DNA of 32,500 nucleotides from Chrysomallon squamiferum (GCA_012295275.1 CM022675.1:5434079-5466578), one strand, 5' to 3'. Shown: positions 13,791-20,435, numbered from the stretch's first letter. Notes: generated from the sequence alone by a model not told the origin. Made by a program: numbers and translations.

Positions 13791-13996
13791 GACACACACA
13801 CATCTATATATATATATATATATATATACATAGATGTGTGTAGGTATGTGTAAGCATGTGTGTATGTGTGTCTGTATCTGTATCTGTGAGAATGTATATG
13901 TGTGTATATCTGTGTGTGTGTCTGTTATGATCATATATTAATTTTTATTTCTCTACTTTTCAGAGGCAGTCACAAGAACTTGAAGACAGACTGTGA
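204..13996 (+). CDS. Multi-exon EGF/SEA/transmembrane protein gene, 3' part (18 coding exons)
   Basis: Joined exons: 204-338, 461-715, 1563-1685, 1986-2111, 2553-2684, 3703-3831, 4177-4434, 4834-5100, 6077-6208, 6705-6830, 8965-9068, 9770-9989, 10679-10786, 11105-11252, 12121-12314, 12994-13055, 13662-13730, 13964-13996. All introns are GT...AG and all phases agree, giving 872 complete codons and a TGA. Order: 13 EGF-like modules (residues about 1-561), SEA domain (562-672), four-cysteine module, transmembrane helix (about 708-731), cytoplasmic tail (about 140 residues). Expected role, from the domain families: a cell-surface adhesion or receptor protein with calcium-stiffened EGF rod. No start codon or signal peptide is in the window, so the gene is 5'-partial. 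I do not recognise a named orthologue. Individual exons are listed separately. Confidence 0.9.
461..715 (+). CDS. Exon 2: eight-cysteine EGF plus calcium-binding EGF
   Basis: A 255-nt phase 1-1 exon after a TTTATTTCAG acceptor. The first module ([10 protein letters not shown]...GWRGELC) has eight cysteines and the WG...GWxG pattern of MEGF/laminin-type EGF repeats. The second starts DIDEC and carries [12 protein letters not shown], a calcium-binding and hydroxylation-competent EGF. Exons at 4177 and 4834 repeat this same two-module layout. The last about 50 nt and the donor are duplicated downstream at 804-865. Confidence 0.93.
740..806. repeat. (GT)n microsatellite between the duplicated exon tails
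   Basis: A nearly pure GT dinucleotide array separates exon 2 from the copied exon tail. The following bases to about 1125 stay GT-rich and imperfect. It begins close behind the donor of exon 2. Confidence 0.95.
804..865 (+). pseudogene. Duplicated tail of exon 2 with its splice donor
   Basis: The segment repeats the end of exon 2 (664-725), including the [12 protein letters not shown] codons and the GTAAGTCTCT donor, with a few substitutions. A GT array separates the two copies. Reading exon 2 straight through the first donor goes out of frame and stops before the copy can be used. Splicing from a CAG at 817-819 would make a 36-nt phase-1 microexon (820-855). Without that it is a dead fragment. 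Confidence 0.7.
1184..1228. repeat. (GA)n microsatellite
   Basis: A pure GA dinucleotide array of about 22 units in the intron before exon 3, preceded by a short TA run. Confidence 0.95.
1315..1475 (+). repeat. Degenerate copies of the exon 3 acceptor and start
   Basis: The sequence TTTGTAAACAGATATTGAT that precedes and opens exon 3 (1553-1572) recurs in degenerate form around 1316, 1380 and 1438, each followed by A-rich sequence resembling AGTGAAAAACTG. A similar relic (AAAACAGATATAGATAAGTG) lies at about 144-163. None keeps the cysteine codons. Confidence 0.55.
1563..1685 (+). CDS. Exon 3: calcium-binding EGF module
   Basis: A 123-nt phase 1-1 exon between TTTGTAAACAG and GTAAAC. It encodes a six-cysteine module starting DIDECSEK with [12 protein letters not shown], in which the usual hydroxylated Asn is Asp. 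The intron before it holds several degenerate copies of its acceptor and first codons. Confidence 0.92.
1986..2111 (+). CDS. Exon 4: calcium-binding EGF module
   Basis: A 126-nt phase 1-1 exon between CTCCTTCACAG and GTAAGT. It encodes six cysteines, opens DVDEC and carries [12 protein letters not shown], the calcium-binding and beta-hydroxylation pattern. The module ends with KKSC followed by the split Arg codon. Confidence 0.93.
2177..2560. repeat. AAT array and A-rich simple sequence before exon 5
   Basis: An (AAT)n tract at about 2177-2212 is followed by AAAT-rich low-complexity DNA to about 2430 and a short CATTCATG/CATGCATG run at 2474-2500. No exon is visible here. Confidence 0.8.
2553..2684 (+). 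CDS. Exon 5: EGF-like module without calcium signature
   Basis: A 132-nt phase 1-1 exon between CTTTCATTGCAG and GTAACA. Six cysteines are spaced as in EGF, but the module begins [10 protein letters not shown] and so lacks the DxDE calcium ligands. [12 protein letters not shown] lacks the hydroxylation Asn and the aromatic residue. It is therefore likely a flexible, non-calcium-binding break in the EGF rod. Confidence 0.9.
2712..2774. repeat. (TTTA)n microsatellite
   Basis: A tetranucleotide ATTT array of about 14 units lies shortly after the donor of exon 5. Confidence 0.95.
3085..3174 (+). repeat. Tandem duplication, period 48
   Basis: Two copies of a 42-bp AT-rich unit at 3085-3126 and 3133-3174 are essentially identical and are separated by six bases. 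They are in the intron before exon 6 and have no coding content. Confidence 0.9.
3229..3690. repeat. Long ATT/ATC trinucleotide array ending at the exon 6 acceptor
   Basis: About 460 bases of interrupted ATT, ATC and occasional ACT triplets on the plus strand, ending roughly a dozen bases before exon 6. The long Ile/Tyr/His or Asn runs that can be translated from it are artefacts of the triplet repeat. Confidence 0.95.
3703..3831 (+). CDS. Exon 6: EGF module
   Basis: A 129-nt phase 1-1 exon, donor GTAATA, whose acceptor follows a roughly 460-base ATT/ATC array almost directly. It opens DIKEC and has six cysteines. [12 protein letters not shown] has Glu where the hydroxylated Asn or Asp normally sits, so calcium binding may be weaker than in its neighbours. 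Confidence 0.92.
4177..4434 (+). CDS. Exon 7: eight-cysteine EGF plus calcium-binding EGF
   Basis: A 258-nt phase 1-1 exon after TTTTCAG, donor GTAAAT. The first module ([10 protein letters not shown]...GWKGDNC) is the eight-cysteine MEGF/laminin-like type. The second starts DIDEC and carries [12 protein letters not shown]. Its arrangement is the same as in exons 2 and 8, which suggests intragenic duplication of a two-module exon. Confidence 0.93.
4751..4821 (+). repeat. Tandem 27-bp repeat next to the exon 8 acceptor
   Basis: A 27-bp unit containing ACAGAGAGGGC and GATACAACT occurs at 4751-4777 and 4795-4821 (period 44), with only a few differences. The second copy ends 12 bases before the exon 8 splice junction. 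Confidence 0.9.
4834..5100 (+). CDS. Exon 8: eight-cysteine EGF plus calcium-binding EGF
   Basis: A 267-nt phase 1-1 exon after GTGATTTCAG, donor GTAAGG. The first module ([10 protein letters not shown]...GWEGEDC) has eight cysteines. The second starts DINEC and carries [12 protein letters not shown]. It is the third exon with this paired layout. A 27-bp repeat lies just before its acceptor. Confidence 0.93.
5101..6076. repeat. Intron rich in GT, TC, TATG and AGT/ATT arrays
   Basis: The 976-bp intron between exons 8 and 9 holds GT-rich sequence (5150-5290), a (TC)n tract at 5521-5563, TATG/TA-rich sequence (5640-5820), and ATT/AGT/GCA triplets from 5821 to 6070. No missed exon was found in it. 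Confidence 0.85.
6077..6208 (+). CDS. Exon 9: calcium-binding EGF with seven cysteines
   Basis: A 132-nt phase 1-1 exon after an ATT array and TTGCAG, donor GTAAGT. It opens DINEC and carries [12 protein letters not shown], the calcium-binding type. The segment CSSKVCTVC gives seven cysteines instead of six, so one is predicted to be unpaired within the module. Confidence 0.92.
6638..6691. repeat. CAA/AAT trinucleotide array before exon 10
   Basis: A CAA run followed by about 15 AAT units ends 13 bases upstream of exon 10. It leaves only the short ATAATCATTTCAG as acceptor context. Confidence 0.95.
6705..6830 (+). CDS. Exon 10: calcium-binding EGF module, last of the EGF array
   Basis: A 126-nt phase 1-1 exon after an AAT array and ATTTCAG. 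It opens DINEC, has six cysteines and carries [12 protein letters not shown]. Its donor, GTATTT, is the weakest in the gene and precedes the minisatellite-filled intron that separates the EGF rod from the SEA domain. Confidence 0.92.
7010..8372 (+). repeat. 35-bp minisatellite, roughly 39 degenerate copies
   Basis: A head-to-tail array fills most of the intron between the EGF rod and the SEA domain. The unit is about 35 bp: TAATTTAACTGTAACC followed by AAGTCCTCTGATACAGTTC. Copies vary by substitutions and small indels; some adjacent copies are near-identical (for example around 7200-7260 and 7880-7960), indicating recent local duplication. It has no long ORF. The copy number is estimated from length divided by period. 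Confidence 0.93.
8965..9068 (+). CDS. Exon 11: SEA domain, first part
   Basis: A 104-nt exon, in at phase 1 and out at phase 0, between TTCTGTTTTAG and GTAAGT. It encodes a beta strand ([10 protein letters not shown]) and [15 protein letters not shown]. The latter fits the first helix of SEA domains, where a Tyr precedes a Leu/Ile-rich helix. The domain continues in the exon at 9770 with no frame problem. Confidence 0.85.
9281..9421 (+). CDS. Candidate in-frame cassette exon inside the SEA domain
   Basis: This is a 141-nt stretch (47 codons, no stop) between a good acceptor (TTTTCTTCACAG) and a perfect GTAAGT donor. It would read in phase 0 at both ends, exactly matching the phase-0 intron that holds it. 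Its first 60 nt are a 30-bp in-frame tandem duplication encoding [10 protein letters not shown] and [10 protein letters not shown]. The SEA domain is already of normal length without it, so it would be an alternative exon or a chance ORF. No homology is recognised. Confidence 0.35.
9523..9691. repeat. ATT, AGT and AT arrays in the SEA-domain intron
   Basis: ATT triplets to about 9615 change into AGT triplets (about 9617-9652) and then a TA run (9666-9690). The array sits between the candidate cassette exon and exon 12. Confidence 0.93.
9770..9989 (+). CDS. Exon 12: SEA domain, second part with GSAIV motif
   Basis: A 220-nt exon, in at phase 0 and out at phase 1, between TTTATTTTAG and GTAAGT. 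It encodes [17 protein letters not shown], then [16 protein letters not shown], which matches the SEA core pattern of FR-x-GS-x-V-x-V. It continues with a second helix ([14 protein letters not shown]). The GS followed by hydrophobic residues resembles the autoproteolysis site known from MUC1-type SEA domains. Confidence 0.88.
10679..10786 (+). CDS. Exon 13: short four-cysteine juxtamembrane module
   Basis: A 108-nt phase 1-1 exon between CCTTTTCTAG and GTAACT. It encodes [20 protein letters not shown] and then [16 protein letters not shown]. Four cysteines with a GGC core resemble a shortened EGF-like module, a common feature between SEA and transmembrane segments in SEA-containing membrane proteins. 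Confidence 0.82.
10862..11080. repeat. (CT)n and degenerate CTGT/CTAT repeats
   Basis: The intron between exons 13 and 14 opens with a CT tract (about 10866-10887), then TG and degenerate CTAT/CTGT tetranucleotides. There is no coding signal. Confidence 0.8.
11105..11252 (+). CDS. Exon 14: transmembrane helix and start of the cytoplasmic tail
   Basis: A 148-nt exon, in at phase 1 and out at phase 2, between TTATTTCAG and GTGAGT. It encodes a hydrophobic stretch ([17 protein letters not shown] then IIAVLVYV) followed by the basic stop-transfer sequence [10 protein letters not shown]. An acidic serine patch (SSSDEDP) comes next and looks like a casein-kinase-2 type target. This fixes a type I topology. 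Confidence 0.92.
11264..11636. repeat. (AATG)n array and poly(T) tract
   Basis: About 340 bases of interrupted AATG/AATA/GGAA tetranucleotides follow the exon 14 donor and end in a run of about 28 T. Minus-strand open frames (Phe/Ser/His-rich) come from this repeat and are not genes. The rest of the intron to 12120 is AT-rich with T runs around 11940-12055. Confidence 0.9.
12121..12314 (+). CDS. Exon 15: cytoplasmic tail
   Basis: A 194-nt exon, in at phase 2 and out at phase 1, between TTTACAACAG and GTACAA. It encodes [20 protein letters not shown], then aromatic-rich [12 protein letters not shown] and [16 protein letters not shown]. Tyrosines in YHDEPF and in FMYQPD could be phosphorylated, but no certain signalling motif is seen. 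If the donor is not used, the frame adds GTTSSSH and stops at 12335-12337. Confidence 0.85.
12994..13055 (+). CDS. Exon 16: cytoplasmic tail, with tandem acceptor
   Basis: A 62-nt exon, in at phase 1 and out at phase 0 (59 nt if the second acceptor is used), donor GTAAGT. It encodes (A)[20 protein letters not shown]. The acceptor reads TAGCAG, so an extra Ala may be included or skipped. A decayed copy of this exon lies at 17214-17275. Confidence 0.82.
13662..13730 (+). CDS. Exon 17: cytoplasmic tail
   Basis: A 69-nt phase 0-0 exon between ACAATTTCTAG and GTAAAT. It encodes [20 protein letters not shown] followed by SMK. A second AG six bases inside (TTTCAG, ending 13667) would give an in-frame version lacking FQ. 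Confidence 0.82.
13738..13920. repeat. (CA)n, (TA)n and TG-rich array
   Basis: A CA tract (about 13738-13801), a TA tract (about 13805-13828) and TG-rich imperfect repeats fill the last intron. The same arrangement of TA then TG is found at 18607-18810 in the duplicated copy. Confidence 0.93.
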
Positions 13997-14565
13997 GACA
14001 TCTCTCACCTGGGTACATCTGTCTGGTACAGATAGTGAGGAATACAACTACTAATCAAACATTTTAACCTGGATTAACACTGTAAATATTTTATTTTTAA
14101 TATGCACTGGTTTAAAAAACTTTGTATTTTTTATTTCAGTTTATAAAACCACACATAGAGAGACACATGCATGTGTGTGTGTGTTTTGTGTGTGTGTGAA
14201 TTCATGCAGTTAGCTTTTAAATTTCAAATTTTATGTATCATATACTGAGTCAACTCTGTCAGTCTACTGTTGTGTTAGAAATGAAGTAGACTACATGCCA
14301 CTAGATTTGGTGGTGTTAAAAAGAAGAATGAAATACCAAAACACATTTTTTGATACTAAAATTACTAAATGTACAGCTCAGTATATGTTCAGTGTTCATT
14401 TTTGTTACAAACTATAGATAAGATTTTTGTAAAACAGTGATTTTTTAAGAAGGAACAAACAACACAAGTTACTCCTCCCTTGTAGCAAGAAAGTGACTTT
14501 TATATGCACCTTCACATAAACAGCACATTGGACCTGGAAATAAATTAGTCTGAGAAATGTAGTGG
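13964..14565 (+). CDS. Exon 18: last codons, stop and 3' UTR
   Basis: After a TCTACTTTTCAG acceptor the exon encodes [10 protein letters not shown] and stops at TGA 13994-13996. The C-terminal EDRL has Asp at position -2 and Leu at 0, as in class III PDZ ligands, which is only suggestive. The remainder, to about 14565, is 3' UTR ending after an AATAAA signal. Coding portion is 13964-13996; the UTR end is inferred. Confidence 0.83.
14539..14544 (+). terminator. Poly(A) signal AATAAA of the EGF/SEA gene
   Basis: A canonical AATAAA lies about 545 nt after the stop codon and is followed by GT-rich sequence (TGTAGTGGCTTGTC), as expected at a cleavage site. It is conserved in the decayed copy at 19306-19311. 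Confidence 0.65.
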
Positions 14566-14630
14566 CTTGTCAAAAATGAAAAGAAAAAGAATGAAAGAAA
14601 TGTTGTTTATGGCTGAAGAAAAAAAAAAAA

Positions 14631-14793
14631 AATTGTTTCTGTGAAAATGTTTTACATTTTTTATTATTATATCTGTTATTGTTATTGCTATTATTATTAT
14701 TTCTGTTACTATTATTATTCATTTATTTACTTATTATTGTTGGTACTTTTGGTGTTATCATTACTGCTGTTATTAGTATTATTACTGTTATTA

Positions 14794-14839
<46 letters not shown>

Positions 14840-15217
14840 AGCTTAATCTGTGTTTTAACCATGAATCTGAATACTGCATTTGTTTATACATACACAGAAT
14901 AATTCTGTAACATACATTTTGAACTTGTATATTTATTTTAAATGATTTTATCATAATGGTATTTAATATCTGCATATATCTTTGTAATTGCTTATTTTAA
15001 ATGATGTGGTGGACAATATACAGTGTACTGAAATGTAGATAGAATTTTTCTTGAAACCTGATATTTTTAACAAATGTTTTTACTGCTAATAATCTTACTT
15101 TAATTATTACTATTGTTATTATTACTATTATCATCATTGCTATTAATATTATTATTATTATTACTATTATTATTATGAATTATTATTTATTTATTTATCT
15201 ATCTATTTGTATTATTG

Positions 15218-15264
<47 letters not shown>

Positions 15265-15544
15265 AATAATCATATTAAAATTTAATGCAAGAACAATTAT
15301 TAGTAATTAATTTCTGGATAACAGTGGAAGAAGAAATGACTGATTGTCATTGGGTGACGTGCTTTACATTGGTAATTGTATGAATCTGTATTTGGTTAGT
15401 GGAATAGATCCACAGAAATATTAAATATATTTACTCCATGTAGATATTTTTGTATAATTTTAAATATATTTATTCCATGTACATATTCATGTATTTGTGT
15501 TACTGTGTTTAATTATACATCTATTATGCAATTATTTCTATGGC

Positions 15545-15584
<40 letters not shown>

Positions 15585-16811
15585 GATTTTAATTCATTTT
15601 ATTTCAAAATGTTATTGTCATATTTTTGTTTAACTTGATTACATTCAAAGCCATTAATCCTTGTACAAATGTTTTAATGTTTAATTATATATACACCTAT
15701 ATATATATATATATTCAATAACTGGAAAAAAATTATTCAGTAACTGAAAAAAATATTTATATTTTTATATTTTTATATACATTTATCATTGATAAAAAAA
15801 ACTAAATATTCAGTATGTGTTTTGTTTTCATTGAAATAATTATGTATATTGATTTTACTGACTTGCAACAAATGAGTACGTAATAACTTTATTTTGCATT
15901 AAGTCAGTCATTCATTGTCTCTCTTTCCTGAGAGAGTATTTATTTATTTATTTATTTATTTGATTGGTATTCTTGTTGTTTATTTTTAATTAGCCTGAAA
16001 CATTTGACAACCTCTGTCACAGCTACAACTGAGAAAACAGGAAAATGTTTCATTTAAAGATTCCAGATGTTATTTGTCAATCAATAATTATATTGTGCAT
16101 TAAATAATTATGGTAGAAACTATCCAGTGGAGAGGATAAACCCACAGAAGGCTATAAATAGTTATATATGTCTGGAATTTAAATAAAAAATAACATAAAA
16201 ATAAAATACATTTCCCACTTAATCAGTTTCTCCACAATGTTTTATAAAACACTGTAGTATGCATTATCCTGAGTATTTTTATTTTTATTTTTATTTTTTT
16301 GTTATTAATGAATTATATTTAGTAAATACATGTATTGAACAAATAAAATTAATCAAATAATCAGCCCCAAAAAGGAAACTAATACATACATACATACATA
16401 TATATGTATAATTTAACCTAAATAATTTTATTTTATTTTAATCAGTTTGTTTACTTGACTCTTTGTTTATTTATGTTATTTAATTATTTGTTTAGTTAGT
16501 TATGTTTATTTATGCTTTACCAATTTTACTATTTTATTCCTTTTTATTTATTTAAGCAAATTAAACAAAATTTCAAAAAACAAAATAAATAAATAAATAA
16601 ATATAATAATGAATAAATAAATAAATAAATACCAAAAAAAAATCTGATTTAAAACAATCATTGTAAAATGTCACTCACCAAACTCTTCCAAATCCTACTA
16701 TAATATAATAAAAAAGATGTTCAGGATAAAATAAAAACAAAGCAAACTCCAAAGATGCAAAAATTGTGTGTGTTTCCTAAATATCCAGATTAGTATAAAA
16801 TAAGTAACCAA
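14631..16811. other. Spacer between duplicated copies; AT-rich, ATT arrays, no gene
   Basis: About 2.2 kb without a recognisable exon. It holds ATT arrays at about 14650-14836, 15100-15262 and 15547-15584, a TTTA run at 15940-15961, AAAT runs near 16580-16630 and a TACA run near 16381. Otherwise I see only AT-rich unique sequence. Confidence 0.75.
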
Positions 16812-17746
16812 AATGAATACCACTGGTTTGACAGATGCACGGAATTATAAACAAAACATATTTTGTATATATATAAGAATAAAACTTGTAGATTCAGCTA
16901 ACGTACTGAGAATGTGTTAAACTGTGTTTTTAAATCTGAGAGGGAAAAAAACAAAACAAACTTAGTAAAATAAGACCATCAGATGACTTACCTAAAATTA
17001 ACTTAATTATAAGTAAAATAATAGAGGTAAAACAAAAATAATAATAATAAAATATATATATATATATATCAAATTTCTTTGCTTGCATGCAATTCAGAAA
17101 ATGTGTTTTAGTTATGAAATATCAAATTTACAAAGTACAGTATGATAATGCATCTTTGAAGTTGAGAATATTTTTGTATTTCTTTTATTATTATTTTATT
17201 TTTTAAATCATAACATACAACAGTACAAGGGAATTCTTGTAGTTTTTTGAGAAAAATGTTCTTCCATCTGAACCAGGAAGTGTATTGTGATCAGTCAAGT
17301 TGCCTGTCTGCCATCGATTCAAATGCTGACAGTGCATTAGTCAGTCAGTCATGTATGAAACATTTTAATCATTAAAGTCATGACACTGATTCAAATCAGA
17401 CAAAAGTAATGATTCAGTTATTAAAAACAAAACAATAATTCATGTTAATGAATCAAATTAAATTCAGCATTCTAGAGTGTTCTGTTCATATCAAGTTATT
17501 TCATGTATGCTGTGAAGATTTTCACGTCAGAAAGACTTTCTGAATGAAGCATTTTGTTCAGCTATAAATCACTGACATTTTCAGAGACAACTACACAGTC
17601 TTAAAATTCACATATCTGTCAATTTTTTGTTTCTTTTAATACTATAAAACTTCAGTGACTATCACAAACTGTTCCCTGTTCCATATTTATTCTGATACTA
17701 ATTTATTATTGTTTATTTGTCTTCATTTAATGTTTTTTAATTTATG

Positions 17747-17747
<1 letters not shown>

Positions 17748-17778
<31 letters not shown>

Positions 17779-17793
17779 TATTATTATTATTAT

Positions 17794-17846
<53 letters not shown>

Positions 17847-17847
17847 C
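17748..17847. repeat. TCA, TTA and AGT triplet arrays
   Basis: ATC triplets change into ATT and then AGT triplets, replacing the repeat region that in the gene copy precedes exon 17. Confidence 0.93.
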
Positions 17848-17984
17848 TGTTATTTAATTTCTATTATAGTTATTTTATTGATTTATTTCATTTTATTTTG
17901 TTATTTTTTATTTCCTTTGCCAAGTTTGAAAAACAAGAGAAAATAAATTCATTCATTTATTTACTTATTTACTAGTTTCTTTAT

Positions 17985-18018
<34 letters not shown>

Positions 18019-18077
18019 CTGTGTATGAGTGTCTCTGTTGTGGGTTTCTGTGGGTTTTTCTGTTTGTGTATGTATGT

Positions 18078-18460
18078 GACACATTGCCCACCTCTTCAGG
18101 TGTCAGTTATCTAGCGATGCTTCGAAACTTTTTTCTCCCTGAGTTGGAACGTGTAGCCAATGTTGATGATTGTTTTTTCCACATCGGTGGTGCTCCTCCA
18201 CATTATGCTAAAGCAGTTAGCGATTTATTGAATCACACGTTCCCGGATAGATGGTTAGGTCGTCGATGACTTCTGGAATGGGCGCCACGTTTACCAGATT
18301 TGACATCTATCTGTGGGGCTTCCTGAAAAGCAAAGTCTATGCATCATAGCCCAGAAGTGCTGAAGATTTAAATGAACGTATAAGGAATGCAATCATTTTG
18401 TTACAAGGGAGATGCTGACTGGAGTTGGAGAGGAATGCTAAAAGAGGTGGGCAATGTGTC
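18078..18460. repeat. 19-bp perfect inverted repeat flanking the transposase fragment
   Basis: GACACATTGCCCACCTCTT at 18078-18096 is the exact reverse complement of 18442-18460. The right arm lies within transposase-derived sequence close to the C-terminal codons, so it is not an ordinary terminal repeat. The left arm marks the left edge of the insertion. Confidence 0.9.
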
Positions 18461-18580
18461 TCGAAAAAGGAGGTGCTCACGTTGAAGTCTACGGAGTCTA
18501 AGAAAACAGAAGAAGAGGGATTTTTTTCGTTATGGGACAAATTGTAGCCATCTATAGAAATTTCACGACTAATTTTGTTC
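18078..18580 (+). mobile_element. Dead Tc1/mariner-type transposase fragment
   Basis: In one frame, YLAMLRNFFLPEL and then HIGGAPPHYAKAVSDLLNHT plus FPDRWLGRR follow the catalytic block of Tc1/mariner-superfamily transposases usually written QQDGAPPH...FPGRWIGRRG. Here the catalytic Asp of that block is Gly. A TGA follows at 18267. The next parts (EWAPRLPDLT; YLWGFLKSKVYAS; SAEDLNERIRNAI; GGAHVEV) continue in different frames with further stops, so there are several frameshifts. The N-terminal half is missing. It lies inside the duplicated gene end and has no counterpart in the other copy, so it arrived after the duplication. Confidence 0.82.
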
Positions 18581-18604
18581 AAATCCGTAAAGCCGTTTTC
18601 ATTT

Positions 18605-18606
<2 letters not shown>

Positions 18607-18638
<32 letters not shown>

Positions 18639-18932
18639 GTGTGTGTGTGTGTGTGTGTGTTTGTGTGTAGGTATGTTTATACATGTGTATAGGTCTGTAT
18701 GCCTTTCTATATCTGAATATGTGTGTATATGAATGTGTGTTTCTGTGCCGTGGTATGCATGTGTCTTTGTATCTCTGTGTCTGTGTGTATGTCTGTGTGT
18801 GTCTGTTATGATCATGTACTAATTTTTATTTCTCTTCTTTTCAGAGGTAGTCACAAGAACTTGAATATAGATTTTGATACATTTCTTACTTGGGTACACC
18901 TGACTGTATGTATGTATGTATGTATGTATGTA
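18607..18932. repeat. (TA)n, (GT)n, TG-rich and (TATG)n arrays
   Basis: A TA run (18607-18636) and GT run (18639-18661) are followed by TG-rich repeats. A TATG run (about 18905-18932) lies downstream of the decayed last exon and replaces part of the UTR. Confidence 0.9.
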
Positions 18933-19341
18933 ATATGTATGTATGCAGTGAGTTATATACATGGTTTAGCTTTTAAATCTGAAAAGTTATGTATCATATA
19001 CTGAGTCAGCTCTTTGTCAGTCTACCGTTGAGGCAGAAACGAAGAAGACTGTACGCCACTATTTTCAGTGGTGTTAAACAGGAAGAATGAAGTTCTAGAA
19101 CACTTTTTTTTTTTTACAAAAAAACAAATTACGAAAATATACATATCAATATATGTTCACGATTTTATTTTTGTTACAAACAAGATATAAGATCTTTGGA
19201 GATAAGATGATTTGTGATAAGAAACCAACAACACGAGTTACTCTTACCTTGTAGCAAGAAAGTGGTTTTGTTCTGCACCTTCGCATAGATCACACTGGAT
19301 TTGGAAATAAATTAGTCAGAGAAATATGTAATGATTTGCCT

Positions 19342-19344
19342 AAA

Positions 19345-19405
<61 letters not shown>
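19342..19405. repeat. (AAT)n microsatellite
   Basis: A pure AAT array of about 21 units inserted within the end of the duplicated segment. Confidence 0.95.
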
Positions 19406-19409
<4 letters not shown>

Positions 19410-19666
19410 GAAATAAATAAAAAAGAAAGAAAGAAATGTTGTTTATAGTTGAGTGAAAAAAAAGGGTCTGTCCTACCTGGATTTAGGTCTGGACCAGAGC
19501 ACGTTTTTTTTTTGGTATTGAAATACATACCCGTTATAAAATTGTCAAATTTACTGTTAGAATGTCATCTGTTATTTCACAAACATTTAGCACTGGACAT
19601 AGAAGAGAGACACATGATACAAAAATAACAAAGGATGTTAGTTATCACGGAATACATTTATAAATA

Positions 19667-19800
19667 TAATGTTATTATTATGTTACAAAAATAGATTCTG
19701 AAAAGGGAAATATAATATTATTACGTTACAAAAATAGATTCTGAAAAGGGAAATATAATATTATTACGTATAAAAAGTACACTGCGAAAAGGTAAATATC
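19667..19800 (+). repeat. Three-copy tandem repeat, period 43
   Basis: The motif GTTACAAAAATAGATTCTG starts at 19682 and 19725, with a diverged third copy from 19768. The first two units are almost identical. The surrounding 19.5-20.4 kb stretch otherwise holds unique AT-rich DNA with many ACGT/AACG words and no exon. Confidence 0.88.
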
Positions 19801-20435
19801 ATGTTATTATAACGCTAGATAAATACAGTGTGACGCCGTAAAAATAAACTGATTACGTTGTGAGAATATCTTGCTGTTGGGACAACTTAACTTTATTGTT
19901 AGTATTACGTGAAAACATGTTTTAATAACGAAACTAAATACCATCAAATAAATCACTACAACATTATATAGTTACGCAACGATAACAAAATACAACGTAA
20001 CAATGACGTAATTGTAACGTAATTTGATAGCTGATGTAGTATATTATACAGATAAATAAAGTTTTCACATGAAGAGATGAGAATAACTCGTTGTTTCTGT
20101 AATCTGATATTATTACACTGGCAGTTTAACAAAATGTGTCAACGCAAAAGCTGGACTAAGTGACACATGCAGTATTCTAATATTAATAACGCAAAGAAAG
20201 TGTGATAATACACAAACTTTTTGTACATTTTAAAACGTCAAAGTTTTGATATTAGCCGTGTTCTTATTTATTTATTTATTTATTTAAAAAATACAGTGTG
20301 AAAGGTTAAATAAAATTGTATTACACTACATCATCATTATCATCATCATCTCCTTGAAACAGCCTGGATGAATACATTTTGTTTGTATAAGTGATCTGTA
20401 ACGCTAATAAAGTTTCATTATTATGTAGAGTTATC

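Larger units (their letters stand above)
12641..14630 (+). repeat. Direct segmental duplication, gene-bearing copy
   Basis: From the AATGAATACC at 12641 through the 3' UTR to the AAATGTTGTTTATGG at about 14600, this sequence is repeated in the same orientation at 16812-19457. It covers the end of the exon 15-16 intron, exons 16-18 and the UTR. Long matching stretches, for instance 12718-12830 against 16894-17005, make the relationship certain. Confidence 0.93.
16812..19457 (+). pseudogene. Decayed copy of the 3' end of the EGF/SEA gene
   Basis: This is the second copy of 12641-14630. The exon 16 equivalent (17214-17275) has lost its acceptor (TAGCAG to TAACAT) and its donor (GTAAG to GGAAG). 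The exon 17 equivalent is at best a trace near 17922. The exon 18 equivalent at 18845 keeps its CAG acceptor but its second codon is TAG. The UTR equivalent (about 18960-19330) retains AATAAA at 19306-19311. A transposase fragment and several microsatellites have been inserted, and about 130 bp of UTR are missing. Confidence 0.88.

Noticed and set aside
17922-17945. Relic of exon 17 in the decayed copy (AAGTTTGAAAAAC)
   Set aside because: Similarity to TTTGAAATAAAGCG is too short and A-rich to separate from chance; mentioned only as a trace.
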